The notes under the pieces were generated by a model, which had not been told where the DNA came from, did no database searches, and saw only the letters and a program-made list of their open reading frames with translations. A DNA stretch of 64,000 bases from Streptomyces sp. NBC_00659 (lineage in GTDB: Bacteria; Actinomycetota; Actinomycetes; Streptomycetales; Streptomycetaceae). This document shows positions 34,678-43,257 of the stretch, in pieces. The stretch covers positions 8,928,001 through 8,992,000 of the forward strand of contig NZ_CP109031.1 of NCBI RefSeq assembly GCF_036226925.1. Direction: 5' to 3'. The translations under genes were made by a program, and so were the position numbers. Position 1 is the stretch's first letter; each line of letters starts with the position of its first letter.

Positions 34678-35605
34678 GATCGTCGGGGCGGGGCTGCTCG
34701 CCCACGTCCCCACCATCGTGCTCCCCGAGGAGATCCGGCTGGAGCTGAACGAGGGCAAGGAGATCACCCTCGTCACCGGCCTGGAACAGCTTCGCCGGGA
34801 GGTCTTCGAACGCGACGACTACGACACCGTCGTGGTCCTCGACTCGCACTGGGCGACCACCGTCGAGTTCGTCGCCACCGCCCAGCCGCGCCGGGCCGGC
34901 CTGTTCACCTCCGAGGAACTGCCGCGGGGCATGTGCCGGATGCCGTACGACTATCCCGGAGACCCCGAACTCGCCCACAACATCGCGAAGTTCGCGGACA
35001 AGCACGGCACATGGATCACCGCGATCGACGACGAGTACCTGCCGGTCTACTACGCCACCATCAACCTCTGGAAGTTCCTGGGGGAGGGGCTGCCCGACAA
35101 GCGGTGGGTGACCATCGGGGTGTGCCAGACCGGCGACATGGAGGACCATCTGCGGCTGGGCCGGGCCCTCGCCGACGGCATCGCCGCCACCCCCGGCCGC
35201 CGGGTGCTGCTCATCGCCTCGGGCGCCCTCTCGCACACCTTCTGGCCGCTGCGCGAACTGCGGGACCACGAGTCCGGCGACCCGGCGCACATCTTCACCC
35301 CCGAGGCGCGCGCGGCCGACGAGGAGCGCATCACCTGGTTCAAGGAGGGCCGTCACGACAAGGTCCTCGACACCATGGACGAGTTCTGGAAATACAAGCC
35401 CGAGGCCAAGTTCTTCCACTACCTGATGATGGCCGGCGCCCTCGGCGAAGGAGCCTGTGTCGCCACGGCCCGCCAGTACGGCGAGTACGAGAACTCGATC
35501 GGCACCGGACAGGTCCACCTCTGGTTCGACCGTCCGGCCGACGGCTGGACCGGCGCGGGAACACCCGCGGCCGTCGCACCCCACAACCCGCACCGACGTT
35601 CCTAG
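34670..35605 (+). CDS. hpaD: 3,4-dihydroxyphenylacetate 2,3-dioxygenase (HpaD/HpcB, class III)
   Basis: A 311-residue LigB-fold extradiol dioxygenase. Matches to the enterobacterial HpcB family include the N-terminal HVP (His12), DSHW (His60), FTSEELP, SGALSH and SIGTGQVH. These residues set up the iron site that opens the catechol ring of homoprotocatechuate. The gene overlaps the end of hpaE by 8 bases and is followed 9 bases later by hpaG, so the three are translated together. Slightly longer than the E. coli enzyme because of a C-terminal tail. Confidence 0.85.
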   Translation: MGEIVGAGLLAHVPTIVLPEEIRLELNEGKEITLVTGLEQLRREVFERDDYDTVVVLDSHWATTVEFVATAQPRRAGLFTSEELPRGMCRMPYDYPGDPELAHNIAKFADKHGTWITAIDDEYLPVYYATINLWKFLGEGLPDKRWVTIGVCQTGDMEDHLRLGRALADGIAATPGRRVLLIASGALSHTFWPLRELRDHESGDPAHIFTPEARAADEERITWFKEGRHDKVLDTMDEFWKYKPEAKFFHYLMMAGALGEGACVATARQYGEYENSIGTGQVHLWFDRPADGWTGAGTPAAVAPHNPHRRS

Positions 35606-35614
35606 GAAGCCGCC

Positions 35615-36460
35615 ATGCCCGAATACCGCCGCATCCTCCTCGACGGCGCCGCCGTCCAGGCCACCGTCGACGGGGACGAACTCGTCGCCGGTGACGGCCG
35701 CCGGGTCAAGACCGAGGAGGCACAGCACCTGCCCCCGGTCGTGCCCTCCAAGGTGATCGCCGTCCACCTCAATCACCGCAGCCGCGTCGACGAGTTCGGG
35801 ATCGAACTCCCGCCCACTCCCACGTACTTCCACAAGCCGACCTCCTCCCTCAACTCCCACAAGGGCGCCGTCGTCCGCCCCGAGGGATGCAAGTGGCTCA
35901 ACTACGAGGGCGAGGTGGCCATCGTCATCGGGAGGACGGCACGCAACATCTCCCCGGCCGAGGCGGGGGAGTACATCGCCGGCTACACCGTCGCCAACGA
36001 CTACGGCCTGCACGACTTCCGGGACACCGACGCTGGCTCCATGCTCCGCGTCAAGGGCTCCGACACCCTGTGCCCGCTCGGCCCCGGCCTGGTCACCGAC
36101 TGGGACTTCCGCGGCAAGAGCCTGCGCACATACGTCAACGGCGAGGTGGTGCAGGACGGTTCGACCGACGAGATGCAGTGGGACATGCACTACCTCGTCG
36201 CCGACATCGCCCGCACCATCACCCTGCACCCCGGCGACGTCCTGCTGTCCGGCACCCCGGCCAACTCCCGCCCCGTACAGCCCGGTGACGTCGTCGAGGT
36301 CGAGGTCGAGGGCCTGGGACGGCTCACCAACCACATCGTGACCGGCCCCACCCCGATCCGCGCCGACGTGGGCGCCCAGCCCACCGAGTCCGAAGAGGTG
36401 CTGTCCACCGCGCTCGGCGGGGACTGGGAGTTCCGCGGCATCCGTCCGCCCCGGCGCTGA
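35615..36460 (+). CDS. hpaG: fumarylacetoacetate-hydrolase-family isomerase/decarboxylase (HpaG-type)
   Basis: A 281-residue FAH-fold protein. Core features: KVIAVHLNHRSR, WLNYEGEVAIVIGR with the metal-binding Glu, GYTVANDYGLHDFRD, and LLSGTPANSRPVQPGDVVEV. In the homoprotocatechuate pathway HpaG decarboxylates and isomerises the tricarboxylic ring-fission product. Alternatives in the family include acylpyruvate hydrolase, but the neighbours favour HpaG. Last gene of the operon. hpaF, hpaH and hpaI are not in the window. Confidence 0.83.
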   Translation: MPEYRRILLDGAAVQATVDGDELVAGDGRRVKTEEAQHLPPVVPSKVIAVHLNHRSRVDEFGIELPPTPTYFHKPTSSLNSHKGAVVRPEGCKWLNYEGEVAIVIGRTARNISPAEAGEYIAGYTVANDYGLHDFRDTDAGSMLRVKGSDTLCPLGPGLVTDWDFRGKSLRTYVNGEVVQDGSTDEMQWDMHYLVADIARTITLHPGDVLLSGTPANSRPVQPGDVVEVEVEGLGRLTNHIVTGPTPIRADVGAQPTESEEVLSTALGGDWEFRGIRPPRR

Positions 36461-36615
36461 TGCCCGCCGCACGAGGGCGCAGCGCCGGCCAGGACGGCGT
36501 GAGCCGCCCGGCGGGCCGCTCCGGCGCGCGGCGCGCGGAACCCGGCACGGGCACCACCAAGGGGCCCGTGCCGGTCCGCCCCGGGCCCCCTGAGCAGGCA
36601 GGTAGGGTCGGGACC

Positions 36616-37242
36616 ATGACCGAAACCGCCGAGACGCCTGAGGGCCGAAAGCCGCGTCGGCGCATGAACTACGGGGAGGGCCGCGAAGCCCTGCTCAACG
36701 CCGCCGTGCGCGTCGTGGCCAGGGGCGGGCTGCGCCGGCTCACCTACCGGGCCGTGGCGGAGGAGGCGGGCACCACGCACGGGCTGGTCGTGCACCACTT
36801 CGGTTCGCGCGACGCGCTCATCGAGGAAGCGGTCGCGCACGCGATCCGCACCTCCCTGAACACCAGCGCGCTGGAGCCCGGCACCGGCAAGGTCGAGGAC
36901 TTCTCGGTGGGAGTGTCCGAGATGGTCACGGCCGATCCGGACATCCAGTCGTTCCAGTACGAGCTGCTCCTGGAAGCCAGGCGCCGCCCCGAACTGCTCC
37001 CGCATCTGCGCGCGTTGTACGACGAGTACTTCGACGCCACCGGACGCGAGCTGTCCCGCATGCTGCCCGGCGGAGCCGGGCAGCCGCTCACCCGGCTCGT
37101 CTTCGCCGCCCTCGACGGCCTGGTCCTGCACCAGCTCGTCTTCGGCGGCCCCGAGGTCACCGACGCCGCCATCGAGGAGCTGCGCTCGCTGCTCCGGCTG
37201 CTGGAGGCCCGGCGGCACACCGACGCCGAGAGCCGCGACTGA
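36616..37242 (+). CDS. TetR-family regulator
   Basis: A 208-residue regulator with an N-terminal HTH: REALLNAAVRVVARGGLRRL then YRAVAEEAGTTHGLVVHHFG. The C-terminal ligand domain is all-helical. Lies between hpaG and the permease on the same strand and could control either. Its own upstream region lacks the shared palindrome found at the other promoters of the cluster, so it is not the best candidate for the common regulator. ATG 36616 follows GGGTCGGG. A hairpin terminator follows. Confidence 0.88.
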   Translation: MTETAETPEGRKPRRRMNYGEGREALLNAAVRVVARGGLRRLTYRAVAEEAGTTHGLVVHHFGSRDALIEEAVAHAIRTSLNTSALEPGTGKVEDFSVGVSEMVTADPDIQSFQYELLLEARRRPELLPHLRALYDEYFDATGRELSRMLPGGAGQPLTRLVFAALDGLVLHQLVFGGPEVTDAAIEELRSLLRLLEARRHTDAESRD

Positions 37243-37263
37243 CGTTGCGACCCGCGTGTTCCA

Positions 37264-37292
37264 AGGCCCCGGACGCCTGTCGTCCGGGGCCT
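37264..37292 (+). terminator. hairpin terminator after tetR-like gene
   Basis: Perfect 11-bp stem AGGCCCCGGAC / GTCCGGGGCCT with a 7-base loop, 21 bases after the TetR stop. Confidence 0.8.
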
Positions 37293-37364
37293 GTCGTGTT
37301 CGGGGCAGGAAACCGGCCGCAGCCCCTTGTCAAACGGATAGTTCCAGCTCAGTATGAGGCAACT

Positions 37365-37380
37365 CGTTTGGCCTGAAACG
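37365..37380 (+). promoter_or_regulatory. shared operator upstream of the permease
   Basis: CGTTTGGCCTGAAACG, arms CGTTT/AAACG, is the third copy of the cluster palindrome. A TTGTCA (37327-37332) upstream may be the -35, with a weak -10 before the operator. A half-site CAAACG lies at 37331-37336. Confidence 0.6.
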
Positions 37381-37412
37381 AATCCCTCTTTCCTCACTGG
37401 CAGGTGATCCGA

Positions 37413-38873
37413 GTGGACAGTCAGACAGCGGTCGTGAACCAGACCGCGCCCGACGCCCCCACAGCAGGCAAGCTCAAGCCCAACTCGCTCGGCGTTCTGG
37501 GCATCCTCTTCTTCGTCCTCTCCGCCCAGGCACCGCTGACCGGTGTCGCGGGCGCCGTTCCCATCGCCGTCGGCATCGGAAACGGCGCGGGGGCACCGGC
37601 CGCCTATGTGGTGGCGGGTCTGATCACCCTGCTCTTCTCCGTCGGCTTCGTGGCGATGGGCCGGCACGTCGTGGACGCCGGCGCCTTCTACACGTACATC
37701 GGCAAGGGGCTCGGCCGGACCGTCGGGACCGGCAGCGCGGGGATCGCGCTGTTCGCCTACTGCGCGATCCAGGCCGCCATGTACGGCCTGTACGGGGCGA
37801 CCGTCAACGGCCTGCTCGCCCACTACACAGGCGTGGACGTGCCCTGGTGGGCGTGCGCCCTGGTCACGATGGTGATCGTCCAGGTGCTCGGCAGCGTGGG
37901 CATCGAGATGGGCGCGAAGGTGCTGGCGGTCTTCGTCCTGGCCGAGTTCAGCATCCTCAGCGTCTTCGCGCTGGTCACCTTCTTCAAGGGCGGCGGGCCC
38001 GAGGGTCTGGCCTTCACGGAGTCCTTCTCGCCGAGCGCGGCCTTCGACGGCGCCCCGGGTGTGGCCCTGATGTTCGCCGTGGCGTCGATGATCGGCTTCG
38101 AGGCCACCGCGATCTACGGCGAGGAGGCGCGCGAACCCCGCAAGACCGTCCCGCGGGCCACCTACGCGGCCGTCGCCTTCGTCACCGGCTTCTTCGGGTT
38201 CGCCTCCTGGATGCTGGTCTCCTCCTACGGACCCTCGAAGGTGTCCGGGGCGGCCGGCAACGCCCTGGAGAGCGGCGACTCGACGAGCTTCGTCTTCGCG
38301 CCCATCGCCGACCTGCTCGGCACCTGGGTCAACGACGTCCTGCCCGTCCTGCTGGTGACTTCCCTCTTCGCCGGCATCCTCGCCTTCCACAACTCCGCCA
38401 ACCGCTACCTGTTCTCGCTCAGCCGCGACGGACTGCTGCCGCGCAAGCTGTCGTCGATCAACCACCGGCACTCGCCCAGCGCGGCCGGCTGGGTCCAGAC
38501 GGCCATCGCGGTCCTGCTGGTGGTCCCGTTCGCGCTGGCCGGCAAGGACCCCGTGGTGACCCTGTTCTCCTGGGGCAGCGGCGTGGCCGTCCTCGGCATC
38601 ATGGCGCTGTACCTGCTGACGTCGGTCTCCGTGGTGGTCTTCTTCCGCCGTGAACGCCTGGACACCCGGCCGTGGAACACCCTGATCGCTCCTTCCCTGG
38701 GAGCCCTCGGTGTGGCCGGGGCGATCTGGCTGATCGTCCAGAACTTCGCCACGCTCATCGGGGGCGAGAGCAGTACCGCCCTCGTGCTCGAACTGACCGT
38801 CCCGGCCGTCCTCGTCCTGGGCCTCGTGGCGGCACGGCTCACCCGTGACAAGGCCGGTGCCGCCGGCGGCTGA
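37413..38873 (+). CDS. APC-superfamily amino acid/amine permease
   Basis: A 486-residue permease with about 12 membrane helices. The first helix carries the APC-type signature LSAQAPLTGVAGAVPIAVG, and FVAMGRHVVDAGAFYTYIG follows. APC members take up amino acids, putrescine and other amines by proton symport. Its shared operator and place beside PuuC and PuuD suggest that it imports the amine substrate of the cluster. GTG 37413 is chosen over GTG 37404 because AGG lies 8 bases upstream. Confidence 0.87.
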   Translation: MDSQTAVVNQTAPDAPTAGKLKPNSLGVLGILFFVLSAQAPLTGVAGAVPIAVGIGNGAGAPAAYVVAGLITLLFSVGFVAMGRHVVDAGAFYTYIGKGLGRTVGTGSAGIALFAYCAIQAAMYGLYGATVNGLLAHYTGVDVPWWACALVTMVIVQVLGSVGIEMGAKVLAVFVLAEFSILSVFALVTFFKGGGPEGLAFTESFSPSAAFDGAPGVALMFAVASMIGFEATAIYGEEAREPRKTVPRATYAAVAFVTGFFGFASWMLVSSYGPSKVSGAAGNALESGDSTSFVFAPIADLLGTWVNDVLPVLLVTSLFAGILAFHNSANRYLFSLSRDGLLPRKLSSINHRHSPSAAGWVQTAIAVLLVVPFALAGKDPVVTLFSWGSGVAVLGIMALYLLTSVSVVVFFRRERLDTRPWNTLIAPSLGALGVAGAIWLIVQNFATLIGGESSTALVLELTVPAVLVLGLVAARLTRDKAGAAGG

Positions 38874-38888
38874 CGCACGCCGGGCCGG

Positions 38889-39598
38889 TCAGCCGGCCCG
38901 GTCCGCCGTCCGGCCGAGGAAACCGTCGGCCAGCCGGCGGGCGTTCGTCCGGGCCATGGGTTCCATGGCCCGGCTCCGCGCCGGCAGTTCGCCGGGGTCC
39001 ACACCGTGGCGTACGCACTGCTCCGCTCCGCCGGCCTCGATCCAGCCGCGCACCATCGCCGTGGTGATCTCCGGATGGAACTGCACACCCAGGCCGGTCT
39101 CCGTTCTGAAGGCCTGGACGCACACCTCGTTGCGGGCCACCTCCTTGGCTCCCGGCGGCAGGACGCAGCGGTCGAAGTGCCGCTGGAACCAGGGGCCCGG
39201 CCCCACCAGGGACGGATCGTCCGTGGCGACCTCGACCCAGTCGATCTCCGGGCGCGGCGACGCCTCCGCGCGACCGCCGGGCGCGGTGGTCAGCGCCCGG
39301 GCGCCGAAACAGGCCCCGAGCACCGGGACGCCGAGGCGGTCGGCCTCGCGCAGGAGGGACAGTTCGCCCTCGATCCAGGAACCGACGGCCGTCCGGTCGT
39401 ACACCGACCACGGGCCCCGAGCGACACGATCAGGTCCCAGCCGCCCGCAGCGGGGAAGCCGAACTCGACGTCCGGCGCGTGATGGCGGTGCTCGGGCACG
39501 ACCGTCATGACCGTGAGGTCGTACCCGCGCTCCTCCAGCCGGGCTCCGACCAGCCCCGGCTCCGTCACATGGTCGTGCTGGACGACGAGCGCTCGCAC
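38889..39598 (-). pseudogene. class I glutamine amidotransferase gene with a single-base frameshift
   Basis: Read from GTG 39598 (GGGAG 8 bases upstream), the N-terminal half (VRALVVQHDHVTEPGLVG ... DLIVSLGA) is in one frame and the remainder (WSVYDRTAVGSW, the nucleophile elbow LGACFGARAL with its Cys, and VQFHPE) in another. Restoring one C in the run at about 39411-39418 would join LGA-PWSVYD exactly as in intact relatives. It is either a recent mutation or a sequencing slip. Intact, it would be a GATase of about 236 residues, able to hydrolyse a gamma-glutamyl amide. Divergent from puuC. Confidence 0.82.
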
Positions 39599-39655
39599 GG
39601 TGGCGCTCCCTTCCCCGCGGTGCCCGTGGACCTGCCGGATCGATGCAAGGAGCCC

Positions 39656-39697
39656 TTGCCCAGGCTCCGCGCCCACCTTATCGTTTGGGTTCAAATA
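39656..39697 (+). promoter_or_regulatory. promoter and operator of puuC-puuD
   Basis: -35 TTGCCC (39656-39661), 17-base spacer, -10 TATCGT (39679-39684), overlapping operator CGTTTGGGTTCAAATA (39682-39697). Same geometry as the GS-P450 promoter. It may also influence the divergent amidotransferase gene. Confidence 0.68.
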
Positions 39698-39715
39698 ACT
39701 TTCTGGAGGCCCCGC

Positions 39716-41206
39716 ATGACGGACGTCACCCACGCGGAGTGGCTGCTCCGAGCCAAGTCCCTGGACCTTTCCGGCGCCCATCACATCGACGGCGCCGACG
39801 AGGACGGCGGGGGAGCCGCCTTCGACGCCGTCTCACCCCGTGACGGCCAGGTGCTCACCCGCGTCGCCGACGCGGGCACCACCGAGGTCGACGCCGCCGT
39901 CGCCGCCGCCCGCCGCGCCTTCGACACCGGCCCCTGGCCGCGCCTCGCGCCCGCCGAACGCGGCGCCGCGCTGCTGCGCATCGCCGACCTCCTCCAGGAG
40001 CGCCGGGCCGACCTCGCGCTCACCGTCAGCCTGGAGATGGGAAAGCCCATCACCGACGCGTACGACATCGAACTGCGCGCCCTGATCAACACCTTCCGCT
40101 GGTACGGACAGCTCGCCGACAAGCTCACCGACGAGTCCCCGCACACCAGCGCGGACGCGCTAGCCCTGGTCACCCGGGAACCGGCAGGAGTCGTCGGCGC
40201 CGTCGTGCCGTGGAACTTCCCCCTGACGCTCGCCGGCTGGAAGGTCGCCCCCGCGCTCGCCGCCGGCTGCACGGTCGTCCTGAAGCCCTCGGAGAACTCG
40301 CCCCTGTCCGCGCTCCTCCTGGGCCGCATCGCCACCGAGGCCGGACTGCCGCCGGGCGTCCTCAACGTCGTGGGAGGCACCGGCCCGGTGGCAGGCCGGG
40401 CGATCGGCCTCCACCCGGACGTCGACGTCCTCGCCTTCACCGGCTCCACCGCCGTCGGCCGCCACTTCCTGCACTACGCCGCCGACTCCAACCTCAAGCG
40501 CGTATGGCTCGAACTGGGCGGCAAGTCACCGAACATCATCCTTCCCGACGCTCCCGACCTGGAGAAGGCGGCCGCCACCGCGGCCTGGGGCATCTTCTTC
40601 AACCAGGGCGAGATGTGCACGGCCCCCTCCCGGCTCCTCGTACACGCCTCGATCGCGGAACAGGTCACCGAGTCCGTCGTACGACGGGCACGTGAACTGC
40701 GGATCGGCGACCCCCTCGATCCGTCCACCGAGATGGGCGCCCTGGTCGGTGAAGCGCACCTGGGCCGCGTACAGGACCACATCTCCACCGGCCTGGCCGA
40801 GGGCGCCCGGCTGCGCACCGGCGGATCCCGCACCCTCACCGACACCGGCGGCAGCTTCCTGGAACCGACCGTCTTCGACCGGGTGGACCCCGGTATGCGG
40901 CTCTCCCGGGAGGAGATCTTCGGCCCGGTCCTGTCGGTCCTCGCGTTCGACGACCTGGACGAGGCCGTACGGCTCGCCAACGACACCGAGTACGGGCTCG
41001 CCGCAGGCCTGTGGACTTCCGACCTGTCGACCGCGCACCGGGTCTCCCGCGCACTGAAGGCCGGAACCGTCTGGGTCAACTGCTACGAGGAGGGTGACCT
41101 GACCGTCCCCTTCGGAGGCATGAAGCAGTCGGGCAACGGCCGCGACAAGTCCGCCCACGCCCTGGAGAAGTACACCGAACTCAAGACCACCTGGATCCAG
41201 CTTTGA
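39716..41206 (+). CDS. puuC: gamma-glutamyl-aminoaldehyde dehydrogenase (PuuC-type)
   Basis: A 496-residue aldehyde dehydrogenase. Catalytic Cys301 lies in NQGEMCTAPSR and Glu266 in WLELGGKSPN. The C-terminus (VPFGGMKQSGNGRDKSAHAL, then EKYTELKTTWI) follows that of E. coli PuuC closely. It should oxidise gamma-glutamyl-linked or free aldehydes to acids with NAD(P). ATG 39716 has CTGGAGG upstream. The stop overlaps the start of puuD by four bases. Confidence 0.87.
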   Translation: MTDVTHAEWLLRAKSLDLSGAHHIDGADEDGGGAAFDAVSPRDGQVLTRVADAGTTEVDAAVAAARRAFDTGPWPRLAPAERGAALLRIADLLQERRADLALTVSLEMGKPITDAYDIELRALINTFRWYGQLADKLTDESPHTSADALALVTREPAGVVGAVVPWNFPLTLAGWKVAPALAAGCTVVLKPSENSPLSALLLGRIATEAGLPPGVLNVVGGTGPVAGRAIGLHPDVDVLAFTGSTAVGRHFLHYAADSNLKRVWLELGGKSPNIILPDAPDLEKAAATAAWGIFFNQGEMCTAPSRLLVHASIAEQVTESVVRRARELRIGDPLDPSTEMGALVGEAHLGRVQDHISTGLAEGARLRTGGSRTLTDTGGSFLEPTVFDRVDPGMRLSREEIFGPVLSVLAFDDLDEAVRLANDTEYGLAAGLWTSDLSTAHRVSRALKAGTVWVNCYEEGDLTVPFGGMKQSGNGRDKSAHALEKYTELKTTWIQL

Positions 41207-41913
41207 CACGCCCACTGATCGCCGTTCCGGCACGCTTCTCCGCGACGACCTCCGCCCTGCGGTACGCCGCCGAGGTCAACGCCCGCGCCCTGATAGAGGC
41301 GGTGTGGCGGGCCGGCGGCGAACCGGTGACCATTCACCCGGCGGATCCCGCTGTCACGGACGTGACCGGACGCCTCGCCCGCTTCGACGGTGTCCTGCTC
41401 CCCGGCGGCGGCGACCTCGCTCCGTACCGCTACGGAGCCGCCGACACCCACGGCAGCGTCTACGACGTCGACGACCTCCAGGACGCCTTCGACCTCGAAG
41501 TCGCCCGCCGGACGCTGGACTTGGGTCTTCCGCTGCTGGCCATCTGTCGCGGCCTCCAGGTCGTCAACGTGGCTCTCGACGGCACTCTGGAACAGGACAT
41601 GGGCGGCCCCGAGCGCGAACACCGGCACATCGTGCACCCGGTGGCCATCGAGCGCGGAACCCTGCTGGAACGGGCCACCGGCGCGCAGAAGGCGGAGGCG
41701 TCCTGCTATCACCACCAGCGGGTCGAGCGCCTCGGCTCAGGTCTGACGGTCACCGCACGCGCCGCGGACGGGACCGTGGAGGGCCTTGAACTCCCGGACG
41801 GCGAAGGGTGGTTCACCGCGGTGCAGTGGCATCCTGAGGACACCGCACACGAGGATCCCGTCCAGCAGGCGCTGTTCGACGCGCTGGTCGGCGCGGCCGA
41901 CGACGGACGCTGA
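41203..41913 (+). CDS. puuD: gamma-glutamyl-amide hydrolase (PuuD-type class I GATase)
   Basis: A 236-residue peptidase C26 protein that removes the glutamyl group from gamma-glutamyl products. The nucleophile is Cys115 in LLAICRGLQ, with His210 in VQWHPED and an LPGGGDLAP oxyanion strand. TTG start within a 4-base TTGA overlap with puuC gives tight coupling. With the GS-like ligase and PuuC it makes three of the four enzymes of the E. coli putrescine route; the oxidase PuuB is missing. Confidence 0.88.
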   Translation: MTRPLIAVPARFSATTSALRYAAEVNARALIEAVWRAGGEPVTIHPADPAVTDVTGRLARFDGVLLPGGGDLAPYRYGAADTHGSVYDVDDLQDAFDLEVARRTLDLGLPLLAICRGLQVVNVALDGTLEQDMGGPEREHRHIVHPVAIERGTLLERATGAQKAEASCYHHQRVERLGSGLTVTARAADGTVEGLELPDGEGWFTAVQWHPEDTAHEDPVQQALFDALVGAADDGR

Positions 41914-42042
41914 TCCTGTTGGGCTGTTCGGTTGCGGGGCCGTGAGGTTGTGGGGGCGAGGGGCTGCCGGACCTCGGCCCCGTCCCCTGGACCACAGATC
42001 CCTGTTCCCGGCCCCTGGACCAGCGGCCCCGGCCCGCGGCCC

Positions 42043-42615
42043 TCAGCCCTTCGCCCGTCGGCCGCTGCGGCGGCGGGCCGGTTCGGCACCGTCGAGGAGG
42101 GTGAGACGGCGTTCCTCGCCCTCCTCCTCGACCTGGCGCACGACCTGCCGCAGCCCTTCGGCGACGGTGTGGCACTCGTCGTCGCTGAGCCGCGAGGCGA
42201 CGAACGCCTCCTCCTGGTTGAACCGCGGGAACAGGCGCTCCATGAGCGCTTCGCCCTCGTCGGTCAGACTGAGCAGCTTCAGCCGGCCGTCGGAGGGATG
42301 ACCGGCGCGTGTCATCAGCCCCCGTCCCTCCAGGGTCCGCGAGACACCGGTGAGCGTGCCCTTGGAGATCCCGGCCTCCTCGGCGACGTGCCGGGTCTCC
42401 GACTCGCCCCAGATCCAGACCACCCAGAGCACGACGAAGGACGTCCAGGTCAGATCCGCGTCGCGCAGCACCGAGTTCTCCAGGTGCTGCCGGACCGCCG
42501 AGGCGGCACGGTAGATATTGGCGACCACCGCCATCTGCTCGCGGTGTATCGGAATACCGCCCAGCTTCGCGGCTGCCAGCTTCTCCGCTTCAGTGATGGA
42601 CCGATGGCCGGGCAT
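42043..42615 (-). CDS. MarR-family regulator, candidate repressor of the amine/aromatic regulon
   Basis: A 190-residue MarR protein: VVLWVVWIWGESETRHVAEE, the recognition helix GISKGTLTGVSRTLEGRGLM and the wing HPSDGRLKLLSLTDEG. N- and C-terminal extensions make it longer than usual; the basic C-terminal tail (ARRRSGRRAKG) may aid DNA binding. HpaR, the repressor of homoprotocatechuate genes in enterobacteria, is also a MarR protein. Its promoter contains the same palindrome as the four other control regions, consistent with autoregulation. ATG 42615 has GGAG 7 bases upstream. Confidence 0.88.
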   Translation of the reverse strand: MPGHRSITEAEKLAAAKLGGIPIHREQMAVVANIYRAASAVRQHLENSVLRDADLTWTSFVVLWVVWIWGESETRHVAEEAGISKGTLTGVSRTLEGRGLMTRAGHPSDGRLKLLSLTDEGEALMERLFPRFNQEEAFVASRLSDDECHTVAEGLRQVVRQVEEEGEERRLTLLDGAEPARRRSGRRAKG

Positions 42616-42632
42616 AGGCACGCTCCGTTGAT

Positions 42633-42651
42633 CGTTCGGACCCAAATTGTA
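42633..42651 (-). promoter_or_regulatory. marR promoter -10 and autoregulatory operator
   Basis: On the minus strand, -10 TACAAT (42651-42646) overlaps AATTTGGGTCCGAACG (42648-42633), the fifth copy of the cluster palindrome, with the same offset to the -10 as at the GS and puuC promoters. The -35 is poor. Confidence 0.62.
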
Positions 42652-42855
42652 CGGGACGGACCGCGCCCCGGGACCGTCGGACAGCGCCCGTGGACCGACG
42701 GACCGCGGTCGCGACACGGTGGGTTCGCGGCTCGGCCCGACGCGGAACCGGATTCTTCCCAAGATCTTCTTCCCGGCGATGTAGAGAACCCGTGGGCGGC
42801 TCCGTTCATAGGGGGAGTGCGCCAGACTGGGCGGGCCGAAGATCGAGGAGTTCAT

Positions 42856-43257
42856 GTGCCGAAGTTCCTGTTGATGGTCAACCACGACGGTGGAGAGTTC
42901 GAGCAACCCATGGACGAGTGGGCTCCGGACGATGTCACGGCACACTTCGACTACTACGAGGCGTTGACCAAGGAACTGATCGCGAGCGGTGAGATGGTGC
43001 AGTTCACCGGGCTCGCCGACCCGCGTCGCGCCAGGATCGTGCGCGCGGACGGAGCTTCGGCCCCGGTGGTGACCGACGGACCCTTCCCGGAGTCCAAGGA
43101 GGTCCTGGCCGGGTTCAACGTCATCGACGTGGAGTCCGAGGTCCGAGCGCTGGAGATAGCCGCCAGGATTTCGGCGGTGCCCGGACCCGGCGGGGTTCCG
43201 ACGCGGCAGCCGGTCGAGGTGCGCCAGGTCATGAACGGCATCGCGTTCGACCTGTGA
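42856..43257 (+). CDS. YCII/DGPF-domain protein
   Basis: A 133-residue YCII-related protein with the DGPF motif (VTDGPFPESKEVLAGF) and the N-terminal strand KFLLMVNHD. These proteins commonly precede an ECF42-type sigma factor, as here, with a 4-base overlap. Their role is unknown and may be regulatory. GTG 42856 with GAGGAG 5 bases upstream is chosen; a nearby ATG is out of frame. Confidence 0.88.
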   Translation: MPKFLLMVNHDGGEFEQPMDEWAPDDVTAHFDYYEALTKELIASGEMVQFTGLADPRRARIVRADGASAPVVTDGPFPESKEVLAGFNVIDVESEVRALEIAARISAVPGPGGVPTRQPVEVRQVMNGIAFDL

